Shown here: positions 45,164 through 56,768 of the stretch, piece after piece
Position numbering within the stretch: position 1 is the first letter of the stretch
Layout of the letters: every line of letters begins with the position of its first letter
NCBI RefSeq assembly: GCF_050947875.1
Contig: NC_134577.1
Coordinates: 72,543,139 to 72,607,138, forward strand
Direction of reading: 5' to 3'
From: Dermacentor variabilis
Lineage: Eukaryota > Arthropoda > Arachnida > Ixodida > Ixodidae
Length of the DNA stretch: 64,000 nucleotides
Translations under genes and position numbers: made by a program
Notes under the pieces: generated by a model
The model's input: the letters and a program-made list of their open reading frames with translations, nothing else
Database searches by the model: none
What the model was told of the DNA's origin: nothing

Positions 45164-45830
45164 CTGACACAAATCTACGCCATCTCGCGTGGAGGATAAT
45201 TATTTTATAAATGGCGAGTAACTGCCAGAAAGTAAGGTTCAGACTAATATTTGAGAATAAGGCGCTAGCGTACGCGCGCTTAACTGCGACCAGGCTTTAA
45301 ATCAACTAGAGGTGCACCACAGCGGCCGCATGTGTAAATAATTTAACAAACGTCGGTGGTCAAAAAGTCATTCGAGGCATTAGGATACTGGGCAATTCTA
45401 TGCGGGACTGTGCGCAGTCACCATGGGAGTGGTGCGGACGATCCCACACTGGCGCATCAGTTAGCCGCTCAGCAGCACTCTTGATGACTGCGGCAGTATA
45501 GGAAGGGGAGCCCCCAAATGCGTTCACCGAGGACGTCTCCCCATCACTAAGTCTCGACGGTCCATGTCGGCGGCTGCCGGAAGAGTGGAGGCGTGAGTGC
45601 AACAAACACGGGGGCGGGAGGGAGCTAAGAGAGCAGCCAAGCAATCTGAACGCTTGGAACGTCCGACAGGCATTTCTTTCTTTGTTTCTCACCGCGAACG
45701 AAAGCGCGTCTTCCCCTTCACTCTTTTATTTACATCTTTGTGAGCGCTGTTTCCTGCTTCCGGCATCGGTTTCCCATTGACGACGGCTTCGTGCAGTAAT
45801 GGACGCTCGTCTTGCCAGGCGGCGGATGCG

Positions 45831-45889
<59 letters not shown>

Positions 45890-46303
45890 ACCTGGAGTTT
45901 TCATCGGTTTATTTGTTGTCAGTGTCACAGAGTGTACATGCTTACCGTTTTTCGATGGTCGAACATTGAAGAGGGTGCACTGAGACCACTGTGGCTGATA
46001 ATGGCCTCCCTTTCTCTATGACGTCATAGGCGCATCACCGCGCTCTTAGCTTTCTTATTTCCTTAGTTAGTATGCCTATGACACTTCTTCGTTTGATGAC
46101 ACACTTTCTGTGAGAAATGATGCGGCTTCCGCTGAATTGTTTGTTTAAAAAATAAACAAGATTGTCTTCTAATGTGACTTGTTTAAAGCGTTTTGTTCGT
46201 TCTTTAAGAATGGCAACTAGGAAGCAAGAAGCTTTGTTTTCTTTCTCCCCCAAACGAGATTTCAACGAGTGAGGATGACGTGTCCTCATTCGGGAAATGA
46301 AAG
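45164..46303. other. Non-coding stretch with (CT)n microsatellite
   Basis: A (CT)20 run followed by a pyrimidine tail covers 45833-45890. 45360-45800 is CpG-richer with a 110-codon minus-strand frame of no recognisable family. Confidence 0.5.
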
Positions 46304-46536
46304 ATTAAATTATGGGGTTTTACGTGCCATAACCACATCCTGATTATGAAGCACGCCGTAATGGAGGACTCCGGAAATTTCGACCACCTGGGGTTCCTTA
46401 ACGTGCACCTAAATCTAAATACACGGGTGTTTTCGCATTTCGCCCCCATCGAAATGTGGCCGCCGTGGCCGGGATTCGATCCGCGACCTTGTGCTCAGCA
46501 GCCTAACACCATAGCCACTGAGCAACCACGGCGGGT
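46304..46536 (-). mobile_element. tRNA-derived SINE (Ruka-like), full-length, minus strand
   Basis: The reverse complement starts acccgccgtggttgctcagtgg and has box B (gatcgaatcccgg), the tacacgggtg-type body and the ttacgtgccataacc / ccccataattta-type end. Candidate target duplications gaaatga flank it (46294-46300 and 46543-46549). Confidence 0.88.
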
Positions 46537-47879
46537 ATTCAAGAAATGAGTGCCAACGAAGTATTTATTTCTACGCTGTGCAATTATTAGCGCGATGCAG
46601 TAAGAGCATTTGTAGTTTAAATTATTTCTCAGTACTTGAAACCAAGTTAAAGTCAGATGGATCTTCTATGTGTAGCACCGGGATAACGTGTAGCGCAAGT
46701 TAAGGATTGTTTTCAGAAGCCTCAGCTCTAAGGGCCAAGCTTTACCTTAGATGTTTCTTATAATGGTCTTTCCAGTAGAACATTCATACCGACGAACGGA
46801 ATGCCATTTTGCGGCATGGCGTGGTTTGAGCAAAGACAGTGAGTAATAATTTCTCTTTTCTTGAAGCTTAACGTAGAGGTTCTTGCGTCGGCCACTCTGC
46901 GCACATTGTGCAAAGGTGGGGTCGAGTCAAGAATGTGCATCGAGAAATCGCCACGTATTGGCGCTCTGTTTGTTAAAGCAGCAAAGCGTGAGCCGTCAGA
47001 AGCCAAACAAGCAGCCCACAACAACGTTTAACAAACGAGATACCCAACGCGATGTGCTATCATCAAGCACTTTCACAGATACCACGCGCTGTACGCGATC
47101 CCTTCAAGTTTAACGAGAGCTCAGCAGGCGCAACACAGCGCGCAACCCTTTCCCTTTTATGCCCACAAAAAAGTGCCACAATACTCAAAGAAAAACGCTT
47201 GCTAGACCTTGTCACCCGGTTATGTTGAACGTGAGATTCTTCTCTGAAAAACAAAGCGTATACGTGTGAAACCAAACAGCCGACTTGTTTGCTTTCTTCC
47301 AGCCAGAGGTCAACGGGTTGCGTTTCAGTCTCTTCGGTCAGGGTAGCAAAGTAGATCTCACCCTGAACAACGTTTGGTTTTCATTTTTCCGCTAGCTTCT
47401 TGTCCGTTAACTTAAGCTAAATTCGAGCTGCTACAAGCGCCGCATTGCTCTTTAGGAGTGAATAAAACGACTAGGAGAACAGAGTACGGAAAGCAAGAAT
47501 TCGCGCCACGTGCTAAGCAAGGTGCAATAATAAATCGAATTATTGTCTTTCTTTTTTTCTGCGTGGCCGTGAAAAGTGTCATTCGAATGCGCAAACGTTC
47601 GCGTATTTGCCAAAAAGTGAATTGCTTAGTATGCACCACGATCAGTTAAAATGAAACAATAAACTGCATTTTGGTTCAATGACTGTAAAACTATGTTTGT
47701 CCTTCTTTTATTTTCGAGTGTCCCCGGGGTTGAATGAGTAAGCACAAAGGTGAATATGTTTGTAATGACGGTGCAGCTTAAGTTCAGATGCACACAAAAA
47801 TTTCGTTAGTTGCTCTGATAAAAGAATAAAAGAAAACGGCTTCTTCAATTCTGTGATTTTACTTGCAAACCCACAATAA
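46537..47879. other. Non-coding stretch
   Basis: Short frames only. No recognisable repeat or gene. Confidence 0.5.
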
Positions 47880-47980
47880 ATTTATGAGGCACGCCGTAGT
47901 AGGTGACTTCGGATTAATTTTGGCCACCAGGGGATTTTTAACGCGCCCTCAATGCACGAGACACGGACGCTTTTGAAACG
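47880..47980 (-). mobile_element. SINE 3'-part fragment, related subfamily
   Basis: ttatgaggcacgccgtagtaggtgacttcggattaattttggccaccaggggatttttaacg shares the order of the Ruka-like body (gaggcacg, cgtagtggaggactc, gaccacctgggg, ttaacgtgcac) but has the variant gattaattttggcc. The tRNA-like head is missing. Confidence 0.6.
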
Positions 47981-48247
47981 AGAAAATGATAAAGAAAAGT
48001 GAAATGAAAGTGCACGACAAAGATAACTGCATGAATCAGATAATCGCATCGCAGATAATCGCATGAAGCGTGCCTTACGCTAGCAATCGTGCTACGGCGG
48101 CGGCTATCAATTCGTCCACTAACTTAGGTATTTGCGTTTAGTACATCTAGCCCTAGGAGTGTTAGCCAGCGCCACCCAGAGTCTCGACTGGCGCAAGTAC
48201 ACAGCTCATGTGTAGTTGTGTACTCATATATATGTATCATATCACAG

Positions 48248-48250
<3 letters not shown>

Positions 48251-48323
<73 letters not shown>
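48251..48323. repeat. (AT)n microsatellite, 73 bp
   Basis: Pure AT dinucleotides, preceded by a partly duplicated tcacagctcata word at about 48200-48250. Confidence 0.97.
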
Positions 48324-48326
<3 letters not shown>

Positions 48327-49275
48327 GCTGTCTCATAGGTGTGTATACGTCTCACCCATTGGAAATTAACATCTACAAACTGTTACCATCCTGACAATTC
48401 GTACCCCGTTGTTGTGGTATAACTGCCTAGAACTCGTAACTTGTAGCATGTAACTTTCTATCCACCTTGTGACTTGTAAGTCGGATAGTTAGAAATGTAA
48501 TTAGAGAAATAGTGGTGCTCATTCGATTATGCCTTTCGACTTCTCCTGCGAGCGATATCCAGCCAAGCCACTACTCTACTTCAGGGGCTTGAATTTTCTG
48601 TATTTGCACGGAAGCGATCTTCCAGCAGAAACCGTCTCACCATGACAGTCGAGGTTAATGCGATTAGCGCTGAAGCAGTGTTGCGAGACACCGCGTCGCC
48701 TACCGCCCAAACGCGTCATGCATGAGGCGCGTACTGCAGGAGGGCTCCTCGCTCGCGTTTCCCTCTAGACCCCGTGCGCCATCTCGCGGCGCCGCCATGA
48801 AGTGCGCGCGCTGCGCATGTCTGAATATGCGTGACGCAGGTTCGATTCTGCTCAGCATCGGATAAATTTCGTAAGATTTGTTTTTGTGAATAAATAGTGA
48901 CACATGAACCCCGTTGTTCAAGTTGGCTGAAGAAGATTCGTGGTGTCGCCATTGAACAGAGAAAGACGAAGCATTTCGAACACCAGCAGCACATAAACTA
49001 GACTGGCTTTTAGCCCTGACAAGGGTTCGTGTCCTGTGAGCCTGGTCTAGGCAAGTGCGTTGAAGAGCGGCAAATATTCTCACGTAGTCAAGGATCCAAG
49101 TTTGTCCGACGGTTGGTTTCCAGCTTGGTTCCCTCGGCACAGTAGGGCAGTACTGCGCCCATTAGGTCATAGACTACTTAGTGACCCAAGTGACGTGTAT
49201 GAGGTCAGATATGGGCAGACAAAGGAACATACCACACAAACTGAGTGAAGTTTCAGAAGAGTGCTAATTTCAATA
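48324..49275. other. Non-coding stretch with a CpG-rich patch
   Basis: 48690-48830 is CpG-rich (gcgccatctcgcggcgccgccatgaagtgcgcgcgctgcgc), with frames on the minus strand up to 146 codons lacking known motifs. It could be a promoter or a repeat. Confidence 0.35.
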
Positions 49276-49279
49276 AAAC

Positions 49280-50470
49280 AAACCCGATATATCACTCGCT
49301 CCTGAAAATTTTCTCCTTGGAAATATTCTCTCTTTCCTTCCCTCCTCATTTCCTCAGCAAGCCGGACTTCTCAGCAGTCTGTCGTTGTAGTTTATTTTGC
49401 TGTGCTCCCTTTACCCCAATCCTATTCCCTTTCGAATTATATCATTGTATGCACTCGTCCCTTTCGCCCTTTCTATCTCTTGCGGGATTTATTTTTGTCT
49501 CTTCTGATTCCTTTCCGATCTCTATCAATGTGTTTTTACTATTCACTTTCTTGCGACTTCGTTACGTAGCTCAACTCTATCATATACTTGCCTCTTTCAT
49601 ATTGGCGGTCTCTACTAACATCCTTACTTCTTTATCTACATTTGCATTCTATTCGCACACGCCCTCCATAAATGGATTACTGATTAGAAATTGACGGGAA
49701 AAATGTCTTGCCTGCTTCATTTCTCTCTATTCCACGGGAAGATACAGTTATATTGGGGGGGAAAACCGGCTGCCACCTGTACCTGCCTTTCACCAATTGG
49801 ATGTTCTTTTCCAAGAATCCTTTCGTCCCTCCAGATGTTCATATAATTTTTACGTTCTCATTCATCATTGTGCTTGCTGTCTTTCCGTTCTGCACCTACC
49901 GACTTATGCGATTTATGTTACCCTTGATTTTTCTTATTTTCTTTTTTTGAGTTTCATTTGTTGTTCGCGTTCCTATTAACTACTTTTTTCTTGTCATTAT
50001 CGCATTTGTGTCTACTTTCCTTTCTTCATTCATTCCAGCAACCAGGTTGTATTTGAGCTTGCTAGCCTGTTCTTCGAAGCCAGCGTATGAGACGGGCTTT
50101 TACGCTACTTTGTCTTTCAAATCCTTTACCAGCCGTGTACATGGCAGCATTTCGCTGACTGCGGTCGAAAACACGTACAATCAAGGACAAAGTAACTACT
50201 GCAACTTTTACGTTTCGTTTATTCACTGGATATACCTTCCCTCCCGTCTTTTCTTTTTTTGCCCCTCAGAATATTCATAACGATATTTTCATTCGCATTT
50301 ATCCTTGTGTCTTTCTTATTTTTATTTTGGGCACGCCACATTTCATAGTCTATTTTAGCCCTTCTTTTGTTACTTATGCCTCTTTATTTCTCGCGTTCCT
50401 ATTTCCTTCATTTGTGTTGTCATCCCCTCCTTCGATACAGTTTCCTTCTTATATGTTTTGTTCCGGCAGA
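49280..50470 (+). repeat. Long pyrimidine-rich (T/C) region
   Basis: The plus strand is strongly enriched in T and C for about 1.2 kb (ttctctctttccttccctcc, tctttctcttttttcttttt). It yields a 149-codon hydrophobic Phe/Leu/Ser-rich frame (49245-49694) and others that I take as compositional artefacts. Confidence 0.6.
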
Positions 50471-50478
50471 CAGGTATA

Positions 50479-51245
50479 CAGGGTGTCCGGTTAACTTTAG
50501 CCAGGATTTAAAAATATGCGAATGCCATGCAGCTGGACAGAACCAAGGTAATGTTGTTTTGCCGTGGCTTGTAAATTCTCAAATTATGTTCTTAATCACG
50601 CCTAATTAGATAATTAGTCTTAAGTGATTAACCTACTTCTCAATTTACATTAAGAGTGCCAATGAGAAAATTCTAGAGCGACATGAGAAACCCCCGATAC
50701 ACCTTTCTGTTGCTCAATAAGTGCTTCATAAAAGTTTTTCCGAGCGTGAAAGAAGCCCGCAAATGCACGCAAAATTGCCACGCGACTTGCGGCTCGAGGC
50801 ACTTCGAAAACGTTGCAGCCAACAAGCGGGTTATTACGGCACCTTAGCCCTCAACTTCTGTACGGGCCAGCAGATGGCGACACTTCCTGGAACCATCGCG
50901 GGCTTACTCGGACGCCAACGCCTCGTTAGCGCCGCTTCCAGAGTCATACCCTCTTCCCCCCTTCACACAGTGCGTGCGCCGTGCCACCCGAAATCTCCCA
51001 CTTTTCAGGGTCAGCTCCACTTCGTCCTTTCACCAGTTTTGGATCAGACGTTCAACCCCCCGCCCACTCCGCACGCACGGTCTCGCATGGTCACGCACGC
51101 ATGCGAATCCTGTATCTGCTGCGTCATGCTGCCTGCCCTCCGTTAGGCCTGAATCTATTCCTTCATTCGAACACTGCGGCTAAATTCTCGCGTCACAGTT
51201 ACACATCTGACCGTCCTTACGGCTGTTTGGCAGAGGAGTGCGGAG
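50479..51245 (+). repeat. Dispersed repeat family B, long copy
   Basis: Starts cagggtgtccggttaacttt, continues gccatgcagctggacagaac and cctaattagataattagtct, then cccgatacacctttctgttg and cgagcgtgaaagaagcccgc, into a GC-richer part with open frames up to 141 codons. A partial minus-strand copy lies at 37158-37276. The terminal CAGGGTGTCC resembles ends of DNA transposon-derived repeats, but no matching inverted end was found, so the right boundary is a guess. Confidence 0.55.
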
Positions 51246-51899
51246 CTCGGGAGATTTAGTTCCCGCAGAACTAGTGTCCTCGTGTACGCTCATCAACGAA
51301 TACTCGGCGCAAGTGTTTTCAGTGGCCCATGTAGCGTCTAGACAACGAGAGGGGCGAATGACGGCTCTTCATTGGTAGTTTTTGCATAATTCCGAGCCTC
51401 CTTTATTTTTTTCTGTTCAAGTAGTAATCAGGCCGCAGTTTGGGCTGTTGGCGTGCAAAGCATGCGGCCGGCGCTCGCATGCCTAAACGGAGGCAGGTCA
51501 TCGTCGTCGTCGTTTCGCCCTCATCGCCTTGTTGACTGCGGGAGCATCGCGCCTTTTGCACACATTTATCGCGAATTATGATGTTATGTTGCCGAGAGCG
51601 TCGAATGAGACAGCTGTCGTGGGTGGACATACTTCTGGATGCACTCTGGCGACCGTGAGTGAGCCGTTCCACACTTAACGTGCTGCGGAAGTAGTAGATT
51701 GACTACAGGGTGCCGTTCAAGAGAATATATAGGGACCCAGAGCGCGATATTGGCGTGAGGTGTTTTAACCATTACAAACTGTGTTTGCTGTGCGACTTTA
51801 CAATGGCTATAGGAGGCTGGTTGGGCGGAGGTACACTAACAACCTTGCTCCATGCATACCTGGAGTTGGAGTCTCTTGGGGATGCGTTCCTGACGACAG

Positions 51900-52280
51900 C
51901 GGGTGCAGCGGGAATATGAAGTCAAACGAATGGCGAGCGGAAGACCTGCCATCGAGACGAAGGGTGCAAAATTCGCCGAAGCAAAGCAGCGTCCGGTGCA
52001 GGCATTGTGTGCGCGCTGATTGGCTCGATTAGTGTCACGTGCGTTTACGCGCTGGCGAAGGCGCGTTCTTACTTTGAACATCCTTCGAGTCTAGAAGCCA
52101 GTGCGAGTGCAGTTCCAGTGGCGGAGCCGAGACGAACATGGCCCTACTACCGACGACGCCAACATCCTCAGCAACACCAAAAAAAGCAGCGCGGACTGTG
52201 TGGGCACCAAAGTACGGACGTGTGTGGACGACGGTTTTGGGCGGAAGTGGTGTTCGACCTGTGACGCGTGGGTGCCCACC
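51900..52280 (+). promoter_or_regulatory. CpG-rich 5' region of the TMTC-like gene
   Basis: CpG-dense stretch directly upstream of the candidate coding exon. It holds an inverted CCAAT box (gattggctcg, about 52017), a CACGTG E-box at about 52036-52041 and no obvious TATA box, as usual for CpG promoters. The start site cannot be fixed from sequence. Confidence 0.4.
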
Positions 52281-52317
52281 ATGTGTGCCGGTGCTGTGGC
52301 TGTGCTGTGTTACATGA
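52138..52317 (+). other. Upstream ORF overlapping the TMTC-like start
   Basis: ATG at 52138 in a good context (aacATGg) opens a 59-codon frame, ending tga at 52315-52317, 37 bases past the ATG of the TMTC-like frame and in another register. If transcribed it would reduce initiation at 52281. It could instead be untranscribed or the result of high GC content. Confidence 0.35.
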
Positions 52318-52383
52318 ACTCGCTGGACGGAGATTTTCTGCATGACGATATGGTGGCGGTAGTCGGGAACGCCGACGACACCG
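52281..52383 (+). CDS. First coding exon of a TMTC-family protein O-mannosyltransferase
   Basis: ATG at 52281 (context cccaccATG) encodes 34 residues plus one base. A hydrophobic start (CAGAVAVLCY) leads into MNSLDGDFLHDDMVAVVGN. TMTC proteins are ER membrane O-mannosyltransferases (for example for cadherins) with an N-terminal hydrophobic segment followed at once by N-S-L-x-G-x-F-x-x-D-D, the acidic pair being part of the GT-C active site; here it is HDD, closest to my memory of TMTC1. The frame meets a splice donor after 52383 (ACCG|GTTAGA, phase 1) and then an in-frame stop (tag at 52386-52388). The rest of the gene (more membrane segments, TPR repeats) is not in the window, so the intron must be over 11 kb. 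The paralogue is uncertain. Confidence 0.6.
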
Positions 52384-55300
52384 GTTAGACTAGACAAGAG
52401 TCGTCGTTCTCGTCGTCGCTTCGGCCGAACGATTTCTGAGGCCCACCGATGGCCGATCCACGGAGCCATAAGTGGTACCGACCGCTTACAGTACTCAGCT
52501 TCAGTTGAGAACGTACGCTGACAAAAAGCAATCTTTGTTGGCATTGCTGCAGCGTTGTTTTGGAAGCTTGTGCATGGTAGAAACAAGAATCGGCAATACA
52601 CCAATGCTGAGACAGTGGGCCGGCGTGCTAAGCACAGGAAACCAATGACGTGATGGAGACCTCACTGTGACCTATTTCAGTGCATCATGGAGCACTGCTC
52701 TTAAATTTGTGCACTTTTTCGGTCTCTCCAGGGTGCGATCATCATGGAGCACTGTCGTAAAGACTAGGTTATCGGCTTAGAAGCCGGGCAGTAAACTGAA
52801 ACACTGGTCGCAGAATTCATTTACTCGTAGCTCACGTGCTCTCTTTACTGAGTTCGTAATGTCTTTACTTCAGTCGTTCTTAATTAGGTTTTCACCGGAA
52901 GAATTCGCTTTTATTTCTATTGTACTACTTAGTGGTGCGACTTAGTGACAGAAACACACAAGCGCACTTGATTATGAAATAACCTATACAGAGTTGCACA
53001 ATGAATTAGAAAATGCAGTTTTTTTACCAGTGTTAGGAACAGAATGTAAGAGAGCAGAATGTCTAAATTACGACTCAACATATGGTACTATAGTATTACA
53101 GGTACTGCAATTTACTTCTTGCTGGCCTGACCAGCTTAGTACTTCCTAAAATCGTACCAAGCGCACCTTTATCGACGACTGATTAACCAAGCTATGTTTT
53201 AATGTTCCGCTATTCATACATACACTAGCTCATTGGCATACTCGTACCGATGCATATCACGCGGAATGCGGGGGTGTGGTTTCGGCCCACACCAACCACC
53301 AGTTTTCTTTTCGTCCGCTCTCATTCCCGTTTTCTTCAATATTTTCTAAATTTCCACTTCAACCACAGCTAATTACAAATATGGTCTTATTGGCTTCATT
53401 GCGTGCTGGCTTTATAAGGGCGTCATTTACAGCATTGTCAGGATGTAGCTATTTCAGATAGGAAGATGACACGAGTACTACAGCTTTGAAAAATTATGGA
53501 GTTATAGTGCCCACCCTACAACCTATATTTTCTGCTCAAGCGAGCCACAATGAGCCGATATTTAGTGGGCAAGGTTTAACATTACATAAAAGCTCATCGA
53601 AGCAAACATTGTCATGCTCACTAGGCGACCGAGATGTGAAAACTGTGAAGGTGCTCCCTTTAAGAGCGTTGGCCCACTTAGACGTTTGGCCACACTTTCG
53701 CGAACTACAGGGTCCGGCAACTCGGCAGGCGTAGAGCCTTCTTGCCCATATGAATTGCAAATGCGGCTCCGTTTTCTTCAGGCAGCCAGTCACGTTGGTT
53801 CGCGTTGCATAGGGCGCTTATATTTACCCTTTGTTATGCCAGTCAGTTTGCGTGTAAGGGTAGGCTATCATAACGTGCTGGCTCATTGAAACAAGTTAGA
53901 GTGCCTTACTGTTTTTCGGTAAACTTCGCTTTCTAGGCAACACTTCTATAGATACAGGGGTTGCAATAGATGGGTGCGTAAAGGGAATTGATATTTCTCC
54001 ATCTCTGTCAGACCCGCCGAGGATTGGAAGGGGGTTCTGAAGTCGTTCCTTTGATGCAGGAATGGCGTCTGCAAATTTTAAATCGATGTGATATACACAA
54101 AAAGCACTACTTTTCGAAGTGAGAAAAGTAGACGTTCGTATTTTTGTGAGAGCACCTGCCCTTACTTCAAATCACCTTTCAGTTTGTTTTTTTTATTCTC
54201 CTTTTACCATAACGACTGAACGTTAAGCTATCTTGTGAGATCCTTCGCTATCTTCGGGAACATGCGAAGTTTTGTTTCGTTGCCTCTCTTTCTTCAGAAA
54301 CAATCACTATTGAGGGTCATTATTTCTACGTTTGTTTCGCACCTATAGATTTGTTGGATGACAGAGAATTCATTGCGTACAAAAGAAAACAAAACACCGT
54401 GTGTCGTATTGGCTTCATATTGGCAGCAGCTCAAAGAAGGTTCAGTCTGCCCCAAGCACTGTTCCACAGCTGCCTGAAATTCGCTTAGGATCTTAAAGTT
54501 GGTCGGAGCTCTTTTTATGTTGAGAAAGAAAACTCAGCGCTACAGGGCAACAGGCGAACAAAGAAGTACATGACGCGAGCGCTATTTCTTCGTTTTTTTG
54601 TCTTAGCGCGCGTTTAGTTTGCAACCATGAATCGAATCCAGCTAGCCCAATTTTGCGCAGCTTTCTTCATCTACGAAAGCCGTCCGTTTCCCATATAAAT
54701 TTATTATAACCGGAACACTTATCCTTGATGCACGTTGTTTTCTGCGCAGCTGTTAAAGCTACAGTTAATTGATCAATGATGATTGGGCCAGACGTAATAA
54801 CAACCTTAGTCTATCAGGCAGTCAAACAGGGGTTGCCTTTGAGGAATCAAAGGAAGAATAATCAACCTTGAATGCTGCGTGTATTCAAAGCACTCGAGTG
54901 TTGCCTGGTTCCGACACGGCGTACAGTTCGTGTGCTGTTTTATGCTGCTCGCGGATAAGAGCGTCTGGTAGATCGACGAGTGAAAACTCAGAAAAACAAA
55001 TCAACATTGCTCGGAGCCCTGCTCAGTACTCAGAAATGTGTTTCTAAAATACGAAGCCTATTTCTGTCAGTAGAAATATATTTAAAGAATAAATGGGCAC
55101 ACCTCACGGGTTCTTGGCGCCTCACTATAGTTTCCCTTATGTAGCAAGTTGCGATGCCTTAGATTACCCCGGGAAATAAACCTACGTCGTTAGCCTACAC
55201 ATTCTTTTCTGTTAATTACGACACAAGGTAACATAACGATGCCCATGAAGAACACATGCGATTCATATTAGTTACGCGTAAGCTAAGAGTAGCGAGTAAT

Positions 55301-55678
55301 CATAACAAAATCATATATTGCGATTTCTTTTCGTGACCAGGAAATGACATTATATGATTGTAAAAACAGTAGATATGTTTACAAAATTGTATTTAATGGC
55401 ATGAAAGCTCAGAGGGAGGGTACAGAGTGTTGACTTTTCCTGAGGTGGCGCCTGTATTCTAACTATTTAATTAAATCTAATCAGTTCAAGTAATTCATAA
55501 CAGCTAGGATTCTAGGGTTCAGAGGCCCATAATTTTTTGCAATAATTTTCAAGCAGATATAACCTTTAATAAACGTTGTTATAGGACGACATATATTGTG
55601 AAAGCAGTTCCAGGTGGAGAAACAAAATATATCCGAACGTTATCTGCACATATTATCGATTAATAATACACATAGGCC
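52384..55678. other. Probable first-intron sequence of the TMTC-like gene
   Basis: No further exon recognised. 53520-53880 is CpG-richer with overlapping frames on both strands (85 and 91 codons) and no known domain. Otherwise AT-rich without recognisable repeats. Confidence 0.4.
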
Positions 55679-55830
55679 AGCTGGGGTTCTTTAACGTGCA
55701 CCTAAATCTAAGTACACGGGTGTTTTCGTATTTCGCCCCCATCGAAATGCGGCCGCCGTTGCCGGGATTCGATTCCGCGACCTTGTGCTCAGCAGCCCAA
55801 CACCATAGCCACTGAGCAACCACGGGAGGT
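55679..55830 (-). mobile_element. SINE (Ruka-like), head part only, minus strand
   Basis: The reverse complement holds the tRNA-like head (cgtggttgctcagtggctatgg, box B gaatcgaatcccgg) and body as far as ttaaagaaccccag. The last ~80 bases of the family are missing, so the copy is 3'-truncated. Confidence 0.85.
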
Positions 55831-56532
55831 GCCGTTCAAATATGAAAACACCTCTCTTTAAATCCTTCCTAATTTCACGTATACCAGGTGGGAAAAGATG
55901 CAGGCCCACAGCGTGCTGCACCGTACTAAGGGAACCGCGAGTCGATCGCCAGACACAACGATCGACGGGTCACGGTCTCCTTGTCATGCCCCAGACGCTG
56001 TGTCTGCACTCGGCCAACGACCTCGGCGCGAAGCGTGGTCTGTTTCCAAGGGCGTGGTTGCCCGCTGTGGTAGGAGAAATGCTGGAAACCCACCGAAACG
56101 TGCCGCTCAGTTGCGTCTGGTAGCGAGCTGGAAGCCGTAAACGTGTTCGCTGAAGCCGTGTATTGTGGTTGACCACGCGGGCTGGCATTTAGTCACTCGG
56201 GAGCAAAATGCCCGAATATCTGTTGCACGCAACTTCGTGTGCACGTTTGCTGCTTTGCACCACGGCTGTTAACTACTGCAGGAAGAATGTGCGAGCGTAG
56301 GCCCGAATGTAGAAAAAAAGAACTGTAGGAGCACCACATCGCAGCGAGAAAGGATAATAAAAATTATGCATTCACGTCGTATTTGGAAGCGTTCAGACAG
56401 GGTAATAATGCTTTTTGGAACTCAACTGCCAGTGACTAGAGTTCTTTATCAGCTGAATTGTTGATTATGTTGTTTTCGAGTGACGGCAAAGTTAGTGCTA
56501 TCCGTTTTCCGTTGAGATTTCGGGTTTAAAAA
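55831..56532. other. Non-coding stretch
   Basis: 55880-56190 is CpG-rich, with frames open on both strands and no recognisable domain. Confidence 0.4.
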
Positions 56533-56768
56533 AATTAAATTATGGGGCTTTACGTGCAAAAACCACTTTGTGATTATGAGGCACGTCGTAGTGGAGGACT
56601 CTGGAAATTTCGACCACCTGGGGTTCTTTAACGTGCACCTAAGTCTATGTACACGGGTGTTTTCACATATCGCCCCCATCGGAATGCGGTCGCTGTGACC
56701 GAGATTCGATCCCCTGACCTCCATGCTCAGCAGCCCAACACCATACTCACTGAGCAACCACGGTGGGT
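56533..56768 (-). mobile_element. tRNA-derived SINE (Ruka-like), full-length, minus strand
   Basis: The complete head-body-tail order is present, ending in ccccataattta-type sequence plus an A-run (read on the minus strand). Short flanking duplications cgggttt (56521-56527 and 56773-56779) are plausible target-site duplications. Box B is slightly changed (ggggatcgaatctcgg). Confidence 0.88.

Noticed and set aside
45360..45692. 110-codon minus-strand ORF in a CpG-richer patch
   Set aside because: No domain, signal or splice context, and composition alone explains its openness.
49245..49694. 149-codon hydrophobic ORF that looks like a membrane protein
   Set aside because: It lies wholly in pyrimidine-rich DNA, where Phe/Leu/Ser codons arise by composition, and neighbouring frames are equally open. 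No conserved motif.
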